A stretch of DNA of 64,000 nucleotides from Reclinomonas americana ATCC 50394 (taxonomy: Eukaryota; Jakobida; Jakobea; Jakobida). The notes under the pieces are model-generated. The model was given only the letters and a program-made list of their open reading frames with translations. It was not told the DNA's origin and made no database searches. A program made the position numbers and the translations under genes. Location: assembly GCA_048213135.1 (NCBI GenBank), contig PS015114.1, forward strand, positions 1-64,000, given 5' to 3'. This document shows positions 33,574-43,725 of this stretch, in pieces; positions within the stretch are counted from its first letter, which is position 1, and each line of letters begins with the position of its first letter.

Positions 33574-36500
33574 ATGTCTTTGCCGCGTCCACCCAGTGGT
33601 CTCCTCTCTCCGTACGCCGACCAAGCGCCCGTCTCGCCCTTTGCCACCGACCCCTTTGTCGTCGCCGTCGGCGCTCCCGCAACAGCCTCCGCCGCCGCCT
33701 CCTCCGGAATCGCTCTCCCGCGCTCACTTGCTCGAACCGCCGCGGTTGTCCCTCGGTAAAAGTCACACATAACACTTTGATCAGACACACACACACTGCT
33801 CACACTCTCTCTTACTAACACACGCGCGCACACAGTGCAATGTCGTCTGCTGCTGGTTCCTCGTCTCCGTGCCTCAAGGGCCGTGGTGCGTCTTGTCTAT
33901 GTGTGCAAAAGCGTGTGAAAGTGTGTGCGAAAGTGTGTGCGAAAGTGTGTGAAAGTGTGTGCAAAAGTGTGTGTGTGCGTGTGTGTTTAGTGTGTGTGCG
34001 TTTGAGCTCATTTTGTGAGCAGAGTCGCGCTCTTCGGAGTCACTCGCGCCCGGCGAGTTTCACACTATTGTCGTGTTTGGTGCCTCGGGCGATGTTATGT
34101 CGATGATTCCCTCCCTCGTGTTGTTGTTGCTGTTGTGCGTGACGAGGTATTAGTTGCTGATAATGTCGTGGATTTAGTTGGCCAAGCGCAAGATTTATCC
34201 GGCGCTTTTCCTGCTGTTCCGTGAAAAGTTCCTGGCTACGCAGTTCTCTGTGGTCGGCTATGCGCGTACAGGTGCTTGCTTGGCGCGAGGGCTTGCGTGT
34301 TTGTGTGTTTGTGTGGGGCTGACATGGTCGCACGCGCGCAGGCATGTCCAACGACGAGTTCCGCGAGATGATGCGCACCAAGATCCCGGCGAACACCGAT
34401 GAGGAGAAGGCCGCGCTCGGACGCTTCCTGGAGCACTGCACGTACTTTGCGGGCCAGTACGACAAGGTCAGCTGATGAGATGATGATTGGTGTTCGGTAT
34501 TGCACTAACTGCGGAATAATTGTCTGTTTGTTTGTTTTGTTGGGAGTGCAGTCGGAGGACTTTGAGTCGCTGGCGCAGTTCCTGTCGGATCAGGAGGAGG
34601 GAGCGGCGCCGGCCAACCGCGTGTTCTACCTCAGCTTGCCGCCCAATGTGTTTGAGATTGTGTCGACGGTGCGGTACTGGTGGCACAGAGCGACCAATTC
34701 GCAGCATGTTGATTTCTTTGTTTGTTGGCGTGTGTGTGTGTGTGTGTGTGCAGCTGACTGGCGCCATTCTGCGCTCGCCCACTGGCTGGAACCGCATTGT
34801 GGTGGAGAAGCCGCTCGGTCGCGACACGGACAGCAGCCGCGAGCTGGCGCGCTGCCTGTCGGCCAGCTTCCATGAGTCGGAGATTTACCGGTGAGAAGGG
34901 GAGGGGCAAGGAAAGGGAAAGGGGGAGGGAGATGGGGAGGGAAAGGGGGAGGGAGATGGGGAGGGAANNNNNNNNNNNNNNNNNNNNNNNNNNNNNNNNN
35001 NNNNNNNNNNNNNNNNNNNNNNNNNNNNNNNNNNNNNNNNNNNNNNNNNNNNNNNNNNNNNNNNNNNNNNNNNNNNNNNNNNNNNNNNNNNNNNNNNNNN
35101 NNNNNNNNNNNNNNNNNNNNNNNNNNNNNNNNNNNNNNNNNNNNNNNNNNNNNNNNNNNNNNNNNNNNNNNNNNNNNNNNNNNNNNNNNNNNNNNNNNNN
35201 NNNNNNNNNNNNNNNNNNNNNNNNNNNNAGGGGAGGGGAAGGGAGGGCAAACGTGAGGGAGACAGAAGGGGGCGATGAAGAGAGAGAGTGAGACTGAGGG
35301 GATTGGAAGGCAGGACATGCGCGTGACTGTCGCGCGTGACAAGCAAGACAGTGTACCAGACGCATGTCAATGCGAGAGAGAACGAGAGATCGAGAGACAA
35401 GTGCATCACTTCGCTCATGACCAATATGACAATGCACTTTACGCGTTTGGTTGTCTGCGCGCGCGCGAGAGAGAGAGAGAGGAATCGAAGCCGGGCTTGT
35501 GCATCACATTTGCGAGGCGTTATGCGAGACGCGTGTGTTTGCCAAGCAAGAGAGTGATCGAAAGACAGATGGAATGGGAGAGAGGCGTGTCGTTTGCATG
35601 ACGGTCACGCGTGACCAACGTGACGACGCCAGTGTTTGTCAGCAGAAGAAAGAGGGGAGAAATCGAAAGACAGGCAGCAAAGCAGGATGACTATCGCGCG
35701 TGACCAACGAGTCGGTGTACGTTGCACGAGACAAATGGAGAGAGAAAGAGATATAAGTGTTGGGCAGGCCGTGTGTATCGCAGAGACAGACAGAATCTGT
35801 CGCACCTGTCCTCACACCACCTGTACACACAGCATGGATCACTACCTGGGCAAGGAAGTCGTGCAGAACCTGCTGGTTCTCCGCTTCGGCAACCTGATCT
35901 TTGATCCGCTGTGGAACCGCGGCTTCATCCGCTGCGTGCAAATCATCCTCAAGGAGGACATTGGCGTGGAGGGCCGTGGCGGCTACTTTGACGCCTACGG
36001 CATCATTCGCGATGTCATGGTACGTCCTGCCATTTGCTGTGCTCTTGGATATTGCTCTCACTCAGTGTGATCATGCAGCAAAACCACTTGATGCAAGTGC
36101 TGTGCCTGATTGCCATGGAGCCGCCGGTCAGCATCGATGCCGACGAAGTGCGCAACGAGAAGCTGAAGGTGCTGCGCTGCATCTCGCCCGTCACCAAGGC
36201 CGACATGATTGTCGGACAGTACAAGAAGAAGACGATTGGTGAGAGTGCACTCCGCCTCCTTCATGCTCATTCCTCTGTCCTTTTCGTTGACTGGCTGTTG
36301 CGCCTGCAGCTGGCGTCGAGAACCCGGGCTACCGCGACGATCCGACCACGTCACCAGAGTCGAACACGCCGACCTTTGCCGCCTGCGTGCTGCACATCAA
36401 GAACCGTCGCTGGTTGGTGACTGTCTGAGGAATCGCCTTTCAGTTTCTTGTTTCTTTGCTCTTCTCGCCTTTCCTCCACTCTGTGTTGCTTCTTCCTTCC

Positions 36501-37379
36501 CCTTCCGCCCCCTGCCTGGTTTCTCCCTTTCACCTTCTGCTCTCTCTTTTTTTTCCTTTGCTCTTCTCGCCTTTTCTCTTCCCTTTTCCCTCTTCCCTCT
36601 TCGCTTTCCTTCTCCTTGTGTAAGAGAATCTCACCACTGGCTGCAGGGATGGCGTGCCGTTCCTGCTCAAGTGCGGCAAGGCTCTCGACGAGAAGCTGTT
36701 CGAGATCCACGTGCAGTTCAGCCCGGTCCCCGGTGGACTGTTTGCCGGCCACGAGACGTTTGCCAACGAGCTTGGTGCGTTGCGCTGTCGGAGGGAGAGA
36801 GACATCCTTGTTTGCGTCGCTCATTGTCCCGCTTGCAGTGATTCGTGTGCAACCCGACGAGGCCATCCTCATGAAGACGCTGAGCAAGTCGCCGGGCATC
36901 AACTACAAGCTGAAGGAGACGCAGCTGGACATGAACTACAAGTCGCGCTTCCAGTCGCGCATCCCCGACGCCTACGAGCGCCTGCTGCACGACGTGCTGG
37001 TGTCGAACCAGACCAACTTTATCCGCGAGGATGAGTTGGATGTTGCGTGGCGGGGAGAGAGAGAGAGGGAAGTGCACTCCACACCATGTGTGCTCACACG
37101 TCGTGTGCGCAGGTCGCCTGGGAGCTGTTCACGCCGATCCTGCAACAGATTGAGCACACGCCGATTGTGCCCGAGTTCTATCCGTTCGGTGCGTGCCGTA
37201 GCTGTCTGTGCCTGGGGAGTGGTATCTTACACGCTGTATGCAGGAAGCCGCGGTCCAGTCGAGGCCGAGTACCTGGCTGCCAAGTTGCGTTCACACATTC
37301 TAGAATCCAAACGTCGCCACCCGTCCTCACCTCACGCTGTCGTCACAGGTACGGCTGCAAGTGGGCCGACACTCAGTAA
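33574..37379 (+). CDS. G6PD: Glucose-6-phosphate 1-dehydrogenase with an N-terminal extension, 567 aa
   Basis: Fifteen exons in exact phase: 33574-33755, 33836-33885, 34023-34093, 34178-34271, 34342-34466, 34552-34668, 34754-34890, 35833-36019, 36079-36238, 36310-36412, 36647-36774, 36839-37041, 37113-37188, 37244-37283, 37349-37379 (1704 nt). The coenzyme motif [25 protein letters not shown], the substrate-site motif RMDHYLGKE (family RIDHYLGKE, catalytic His) and NLLVLRFGN are all present; the end [16 protein letters not shown] is typical. The enzyme commits glucose-6-phosphate to the pentose phosphate pathway and yields NADPH. A second in-frame ATG at 33840 would give a 505-aa protein of normal length. 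The 62 extra residues (MSLPRPPSG..., Ser/Ala/Pro-rich, few acids) could be a targeting peptide. Intron 34891-35832 is purine-rich and contains a 261-N gap. Confidence 0.94.
33900..33990. repeat. Short GAAAGTGTGTGC minisatellite in a G6PD intron
   Basis: Five or six imperfect copies of a 10-14 bp unit (GTGTGTGCGAAA and variants) in the intron between G6PD exons 2 and 3. Confidence 0.75.
34891..35832. repeat. Purine-rich G6PD intron with GGGAGA repeats, a 261-N gap and a recurring GCGTGACCAA motif
   Basis: Coding-strand purine-rich intron. GGGAGGGAGATG repeats run into the gap at 34968-35228. The right part repeats CGCGTGAC(C)AA at about 35331, 35608 and 35697, each within a loosely similar ~100-bp context. 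No exon fits here, because exons ending at 34890 and starting at 35833 join in frame ([10 protein letters not shown]). Confidence 0.7.
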
Positions 37380-37479
37380 CCGCAAAGAACCAGCGTCCAG
37401 CGAGCGAGAAGAGCGAGAATACGTGACAGTGAAACGATTCGTCCTCTTCTTTGTCCCAAAACACACATTCGTCGGAGAA

Positions 37480-39228
37480 ATGGCATCTGGTGCTGCTCCT
37501 GCTGAGTGGGTGTTGTACTACTGGCCTGGCACGCCTGGTACGCGGACGCACAGTGCTCACAAAGAAGAACGGCCTCTCTGACTGCACACGCAGGTCGCGG
37601 AGAATTTCTCCGACTCATCTTTGAGGAGACCGGAACGCCCTACTCCGACTTCTCCGGCACGGTTTCTGTGAGTGCCTCTGAGACACACAGACAGAGAGAA
37701 AGCATTCTCTGAGTGTCTGTGTGTTGCACAGAAAGCCGACGGATTTCAACTTGTGTTCGAGTTCATGCAACAGCAACGATCGGCGGGAATCGGCTATGCA
37801 CCGCCCTTTGTGGTGTTCAATGGCGAGCTGGTGCTCTCACAGATCCCGGTCTCCACCAAGTACCTCGCCAAGCACCTCGTTGCGTGAGAGAGAAAGAAGA
37901 GAGGAGGATGCGAGATAAGTTCTGATCTTCTTGCGCAGGCTGGTGGTGTCTTGTGGCCGTCGAGTTGCGCGGATTAATGGTGGCTGTTCTGGTGGTGTGT
38001 GAGGTGTCTCTCATTATCACACCTTTGTGGAGGGCAGCGGAGGAGCAGCAGCTGCATGCGGAGATCCTCGTGCAAGGCATTTCGGAGCTGGTCGATGTCG
38101 GCTGCGAGTGCTGGCATCCGCTGCATCCCTTCATGCTTCGTTGACTCCCGTCGTACTTCAGAGTGCAGTGCAACTCTTTGTTTTTGACACGGTGAGCAGG
38201 TCATTTGAGGACAACCGTGGACCGGAGCAGGATCATCGCATCGGCCTCTTCAAGGAGATCTTCATGCCGCGTCGCTGCAATTTCATGGAGGCTGCACTGA
38301 AGCGCGGCAAGGGCGAGTACTATGTCGGCGATCAGATGTCGTATGTGGACCTGGTGGCGTATCACTTGGAGGCAGGTCTCGCGTTCCAGTGTCCCGAGGA
38401 GTGGGAGGCGTTGGATGTTGCGGGAGGGGCGAGGGGGAGAATAAGGGGAAGGGGGGAGAGGAGGAGGGACGAGAAAGGGGAAGGAAAAGGAGCAGGCAAG
38501 AGGATAGGGGAGAGAAGGGAATACAGGCGACGAAAGGACGAAATGGGTAGAGAAGAGGACAACGGGCAGACGGTTAAGAAAACACAGCGAAGACAGAGAG
38601 GAAAAAGCAGAAGAAATGAGATGGGAAGCAGCAGAGAAACGTGGTGATGAAACGGCCGACAGTGAACATCAGTGGAGAGAGACAGGGAGGCTGAAGAGAG
38701 GAACGGAGAGGGAGGGAAAGGACAACTAAGAAGTGGAGTGCAGGGGAAAGACTGAGCAATGAGAGAATGCAACGAAACGGCAGACAGTTACAAAACGTAC
38801 CGAAGGGAGACAGGGAAGGAGAGGAAGGAAGGACAAGCAAGAGAGTGAAAGGAACAGCGAAGGCTGTTTTTTGTTTCTTGCTCGTGCCTTTCTCTCCCCT
38901 CTCTCCCTTCGCTGTCCACATGCTTCCCTTTCTATCTCTCTCTCTCTGTGACGGAGGAAAGACGAATAGAGAGGAGGGACTGAGCTGAACTGACGAGCAA
39001 GAATAGTGGCAGCGAGAGCAAGATCGAGGATCGGTAAAATCTCACTATTAATCTCTGCAGATCCCCCTGATGAAGGCGCACATGAAGCGCATTGCCGAGC
39101 GACCCAACGTGGCCGCCTTCCTCAGCAGGTACACCCCCTCATCCATCCGCACACCCGTGTGTCACTCACTCTCAGCAATACACAGCTCGCGTCACTTCCC
39201 CTTCGACGGCACCTCGCCCTGCATGTGA
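37480..39228 (+). CDS. Glutathione S-transferase, tandem copy 1, 238 aa
   Basis: Eight exons: 37480-37537, 37594-37661, 37732-37883, 37939-37979, 38038-38107, 38200-38416, 39061-39128, 39186-39228 (717 nt). The N-terminal thioredoxin-like domain has YYWPGTPGRGEFLRLIFEET (catalytic Tyr region), PPFVVFNGELVLSQIPVSTK (cis-Pro and the glutathione-binding QS-like site) and YLAKHL. The helical domain has EEQQLHAEILVQGISELVDV, then CNFMEAALKRG and YYVGDQMSYVDLVAYHLEAG (the N-capping box with conserved Asp). The layout fits the Mu/Sigma/Alpha-like cytosolic GSTs, which conjugate glutathione to electrophiles or isomerise lipids. The following gene is a close duplicate with identical exon lengths. The 41-nt exon 4 and the early exit from exon 5 are needed to keep phase. 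G6PD immediately upstream could supply NADPH for glutathione recycling; that link is inference. Confidence 0.92.
38417..39060. repeat. Purine-rich intron 6 of GST copy 1
   Basis: About 640 nt, mostly G/A on the coding strand for its first ~450 nt (GGGGAGAGGAGGGACG and relatives), then a pyrimidine turn near 38870-38950. The same intron in copy 2 (40258-40983) is similar but richer in GGGGAAGGGG units. Open frames across it are Arg/Glu/Gly repeats, not genes. Confidence 0.85.
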
Positions 39229-39307
39229 GAATACGTGAACAGTGAAACAATTCGTCCTCTTCTGTTGAGTTGTCCCAGCACACACATACTGAGTGTTCAT
39301 CGGAGAA

Positions 39308-41162
39308 ATGGCATCTGCTGCTGCTGTCGCTGAGTGGGTGTTGTATTACTGGCCGGGCATGCCTGGTAACGATGACGCACAGTGCTCACAAAGAAAGAAC
39401 GGCCTCTCTAACGACACAACACAGGTCGCGGAGACTTTCTCCGACTCATCTTTGAGGAGACCGGAACGCCCTACTCCGACGTCTCCAACGCAGTCCCTGT
39501 GAGTGCCTCTGAGACACACAGACAGAGGGAAAGAACATTCTCTCAGTGAGTGTGCGTTGCGCAGAAAGCCGATGGAGCGCGACTCGTGTTTGAGTTCATG
39601 CAACAGCAACGATCGACGGGCGTCGGCTATGCACCTCCGTTTGTGGTGCACAATGGCGAGCTGGTGCTCTCACAGACCCCGATCTCCACCAAGTACCTCG
39701 CGAAGCACCTCGTTGCGTGAGTGAGAGAGAGAGAAAGAAGAGAGAAAGATGCGAGATAAGTGCTGAGATCTTGCGCAGGCTGGTGGTGTCTTGTGGCCGT
39801 CGAGTTGCGCGGATTGATGGTGGTTGTTCTAGTGTGTATTATGTCTCTCATTGTTGATCTTGTTTTTTTGGGGGACAGCGGAGGAGCAGCAGCTGCATGC
39901 GGAGATCCTCGTGCAGGGCATTGCGGAGCTGGTCGATGTCGGCTGCGAGTGCTGGCATCCACTGCATCCCAACAAGCTTTGTTGACTCCTGCCGTAGTGC
40001 AGTGCAATCACCTTTGTGTTGACGCTGTGTGTGTGTGCAGGTCGTTTGCGGAGAACCGCGGACCGGAGCAGGACCATCGCATCGGCCTCTTCAAGGAGAT
40101 CTTCATGCCGCGTCGCTGCAACTTTTTGGAGGCTGCACTGAAGCGCGGCAAGGGCGAGTACTATGTCGGCGATCAGCTAACGTATGTGGACCTGGTGGCG
40201 TACCACTTGGAGGCGGGTCTCGCGTTCCAGTGTCCCGAGGAGTGGGAGGCGTTGGATGTTGCGGGAGGGGGGAGAAGGAGGGGAAGGGGGGAGGGGGAGG
40301 AGGAGGGGGAAGGGAGAAGGAGGGGAAGGGGGAGGGGGAAGGGGGAAGGGGGAAGGAAAAGGAGCAGGCAAGAGGATGGGGGAGAGAAGGACGAAATAAG
40401 TAGGAGAGACGAGGAGACAAAGGGCAGACGCTGCGGTTAAGAAAACGCAGCGAAGACAGAGAGGAAAGCAGAAGAAATGAGAAGGGGAGCAGGAGAGAAA
40501 CGTGGTGACGATACGGCCGACAGTGAAAATCAGTGAAGAGAGGCAGAGAGAGGGAAAGGACAAATAAGAAGTGGAGTACAGGGGGATAGACTGAGCAATG
40601 AGAGAGAGGGAGAAAAAGGGAAGCAGCAATGAATGCAACGAAACGGCAGACAGTTACGAAACGTACCGAAGGGAGACGGGGCAGGAGAAAGAAAGGAGAA
40701 ACAGGAGGGAAGGGCAAGCAAGTGAGTGAAAGGAACAGCGAAGCCTGTTTTCGTTTCTTGCTCGTGCCCGTGAATCTTTCCTTTCCATCCTGTCCCCTCT
40801 CCGTTCGCTGTCACCGTCATCCCTTTCGACTCCTGCTCACATGCTTCCCTCTCTATCTCTCTCTCTCCGTGACAGAGAAAGAACGAATAGAGAGGAGGGC
40901 CTGAGCTGAACAGACGGGCAAGAATAGTGCCAGCGAGAAAAAGAGGGAGGATCGGCAAAAATCTCACTGAGATCTCTCTGCAGATCCCCCTGGTGAAGGC
41001 GCACATGCAGCGCATCGCCGAGCGACCCAACGTGGCCGCCTTCCTCAGCAGGTACACCCCCTCAGCCATCCGCACACACCCAACACGAACCGTGTGTGTC
41101 TCATCTCAGCAACACACAGCTCGCGTCACTTCCCCTTCGACGGCACCTCGCCCTGCATGTGA
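39308..41162 (+). CDS. Glutathione S-transferase, tandem copy 2, 238 aa
   Basis: Exons 39308-39365, 39425-39492, 39565-39716, 39779-39819, 39879-39948, 40041-40257, 40984-41051, 41120-41162. Every exon has the same length as in copy 1. Protein landmarks: YYWPGMPGRGDFLRLIFEET, PPFVVHNGELVLSQTPISTK, LHAEILVQGIAELVDVGCE, YYVGDQLTYVDLVAYHLEAG, IPLVKAHMQRIAERPNVAAF. The two proteins differ at a modest number of positions (for example F/H before NGE, and S-GT versus SNAV after YSD). Duplication included introns and 5' flank: TCGGAGAAATGGCATCTG precedes and spans both starts. The 80-bp spacer suggests either a shared transcript or a very compact promoter. Confidence 0.92.
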
Positions 41163-41316
41163 CACACGCTCGCCGAATGTGGAAAAAAACACTTGGTACA
41201 ATGTGACTTACACACAAACACACACACACATGCGGCGAATCGCTCTCCAAAAGCCGCGCAAGGAGCGGCGGAGGGAGTGTGCAACTGAATGTGAATGAAA
41301 TGAGTGAGAGGCTGGC

Positions 41317-42024
41317 TTATCGGAGAGAGGTCTGGAAACGCGCGGCGAATTCGGTACGCGCGCGCTCCTCCTCCGTATCCTTCTCCTTTTCCTCCCGCTC
41401 CAGCTCCTTCTTGTACTGCATGAGCTGTGTCGCGCGCAAACAAAGTAAGCAATGCGCGGTGCGAGAGTGAGAGAGTGAGAAGGAGACGCAACTCGCAAGT
41501 TCTCCTCGTAAATCTGCTTGTAAAAGTCGCGCTTGGCCGCCTGGTACTCCGCCTCGGCCTCGGCGCTGGCGTGCAGCTGATCCTGCCACACCTCCGTCAG
41601 TCTCTTCTCCGCCGCCTGCTCCGCTCGTCTCTTGGCCTCCAGCAACTCCAGGTGCTCCTCCATCTCCGCCTTGCGGGCGGCTCTGTGTGTCATCAACAAC
41701 AACGAGGCGAGTCAGTTGAGTGCGGAGAGAGAGAGAGAGAGGGNNNNNNNNNNNNNNNNNNNNNNNNNNNNNNNNNNNNNNNNNNNNNNNNNNNNNNNNN
41801 NNNNNNNNNNNNNNNNNNNNNNNNNNNNNNNNNNNNNNNNNNNNNNNNNNNNNNNNNNNNNNNNNNNNNNNNNNNNNNNNNNNNNNNNNNNNNNNNNNNN
41901 NNNNNNNNNNNNNNNNNNNNNNNNNNNNNNNNNNNNNNNNNNNNNNNNNNNNNNNNNNNNNNNNNNNNNNNNNGTCGTCGTCTCTCTCTCTCTCTACTCT
42001 CTCCTCCTCCTCCCTCCCTCCCTC

Positions 42025-42076
<52 letters not shown>

Positions 42077-42391
42077 TCCCTCTTTCTCTGTGCGTGACAG
42101 TAACTCAACTGCAGCTCCAGCTTGTCATCAAGACCACCAAAAATCTCCTTCTTGCGATCATCCTCCAGCTTGCGAATGGCCTCCACACGCGCCTGCTGCT
42201 TGCGCGTCTCCAGGTCGAACTCCTGATCACTGTGACACGGGCGCGTGTGTGTGTGTGTGTAAGCAAGTCGGGACATGACGCACACACACACACACGTAGT
42301 CAAACACCAACACACACACATCACGCAACATGTTCTCCTCGTTGTTGCGCGAGGCCCGCTTTGGTCGGTTCAAGATCGACTGACGTTGCAT
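41317..42391 (-). CDS. Coiled-coil protein, Glu/Lys/Arg-rich (trichohyalin/TPH-like), gap inside
   Basis: The first exon 42320-42391 encodes MQRQSILNRPKRASRNNEEN and MLRD. The second (~42113-42222) encodes EFDLETRKQQARVEAIRKLE, then DDRKKEIFGGLDDKLELQ. After the 230-N gap (41744-41973) comes an exon with MEEHLELLEAKRRAEQAAEK and AKRDFYKQIYEENLR, and a last exon with MQYKKELEREEKEKD ending at a TAA (41317-41319). The whole is a charged helical rod of perhaps 200 residues or more. Such rods are common in ciliary and cytoskeletal proteins, but I cannot name this one. It shares a 101-bp divergent promoter with LYRM4. Confidence 0.7.
42028..42073. repeat. (CT)n microsatellite beside a 230-N gap
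   Basis: CT run in an intron of the minus-strand coiled-coil gene; the mirror GA run lies at 41726-41743 before the gap. Confidence 0.93.
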
Positions 42392-42492
42392 TTGCGCACA
42401 GAGCTTTGACTTCAATTGGGGAAATGGCGAGCGAAATGGCGACCGAAGTGGTCCGTCTGCCCGTCGGACCGTGAAACAACAAAGTGTTTGTT

Positions 42493-43607
42493 ATGAGCGG
42501 GGGCATTGGACGATCACGCGCTCTGTCGCTCTATCGCTCGTTTATGCGCGCGGGAAACGTGCGTGTTGCGCGGGAGAGTGAGAGAAGACATGTCGCGTTG
42601 GTGACACTGACACACACTCTCTTCCGTGCAGGAGTTTCGCGATTATAACTTTCGCGAGTATGGTGCGTGCAGGCAGAGAGAGAGAGAGAGAAGGAGAAGA
42701 GGAAGGAGAAGGAGAAGACGAAGAAGAAGAAGAAGAAGNNNNNNNNNNNNNNNNNNNNNNNNNNNNNNNNNNNNNNNNNNNNNNNNNNNNNNNNNNNNNN
42801 NNNNNNNNNNNNNNNNNNNNNNNNNNNNNNNNNNNNNNNNNNNNNNNNNNNNNNNNNNNNNNNNNNNNNNNNNNNNNNNNNNNNNNNNNNNNNNNNNNNN
42901 NNNNNNNNNNNNNNNNNNNNNNNNNNNNNNNNNNNNNNNNNNNNNNNNNNNNNNNNNNNNNNNNNNNNNNNNNNNNNNNNNNNNNNNNNNNNNNNNNNNN
43001 NNNNNNNNNNNNNNNNNNNNNNNNNNNNNNNNNNNNNNNNNNNNNNNNNNNNNNNNNNNNNNNNNNNNNNNNNNNNNNNNNNNNNNNNNNNNNNNNNNNN
43101 NNNNNNNNNNNNNNNNNNNNNNNNNNNNNNNNNNNNNNNNNNNNNNNNNNNNNNNNNNNNNNNNNNNNNNNNNNNNNNNNNNNNNNNNNNNNNNNNNNNN
43201 NNNNNNNNNNNNNNNNNNNNNNNNNNNNNNNNNNNNNNNNNNNNNNNNNNNNNNNNNNNNNNNNNNNNNNNNNNNNNNNNNNNNNNNNNNNNNNNNNNNN
43301 NNNNNNNNNNNNNNNNNNNNNNNNNNNNNNNNNNNNNNNNNNNNNNNNNNNNNNNNNNNNNNNNNNNNNNNNNNNNNNNNNNNNNNNNNNNNNNNNNNNN
43401 NNNNNNNNNNNNNNNNNNNNNNNNNNNCGTGCAGCACTGAGACACATTCGCGAGGACTTCCGGTCGCCTTCTGTGGCCGCGCGAATGACGGAGGCGAGTG
43501 CGGCGGAGGAGCTGCAGCGTGTGCGGAGAATGGCACTGGTGAATGCAATGTTTACGCAGCGTCCGTCGGTGATTGAGCAGGAGGTGCAGCAGCAGAGGCG
43601 CAAGTAG
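42493..43607 (+). CDS. LYRM4: LYR-motif protein LYRM4/ISD11, 89 aa
   Basis: Exons 42493-42558, 42632-42662 and 43435-43607 join in phase (270 nt) across an intron holding a 689-N gap. The protein reads ...ALSLYRSFMRAGN, EFRDYNFREY, ALRHIREDFRSP and ends EQEVQQQRRK. LYR, the following basic helix, the F/Y-x-x-YNxRxYAxRRIR-type pattern and the length all match ISD11. ISD11 with acyl-carrier protein stabilises the mitochondrial cysteine desulfurase NFS1 in Fe-S cluster assembly. None of the exons is long enough to stand out as an open frame; the gene was found by threading. If an additional exon lies in the gap the protein could be longer, but the direct join already gives the normal size. Confidence 0.85.
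42739..43427. other. Assembly gap (689 N)
   Basis: Unknown bases within the second LYRM4 intron, entered from a GAA/GGA repeat. Confidence 0.99.
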
Positions 43608-43725
43608 ATGAGTAAAGCGAATGATGAAGACGACAAACTATGCAGGCGCTGTGTACTCTACTCTCCGTACTATCCGCCAATCCATCGATTGCATCCATCA
43701 CACTTATCTCTCACGCACGCACGCA

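Noticed and set aside
34140-34180. CTGATGA/GATGATG strings near G6PD considered as snoRNA boxes
   Set aside because: No D box at the right spacing and no terminal stem.
38417-38650. Arg/Glu/Gly-rich frame reading on from GST exon 6, and its counterpart at 40258-40440
   Set aside because: The purine-rich stretch is an intron: the exon before it and the IPLMKAH exon after it join in frame, and both copies agree.
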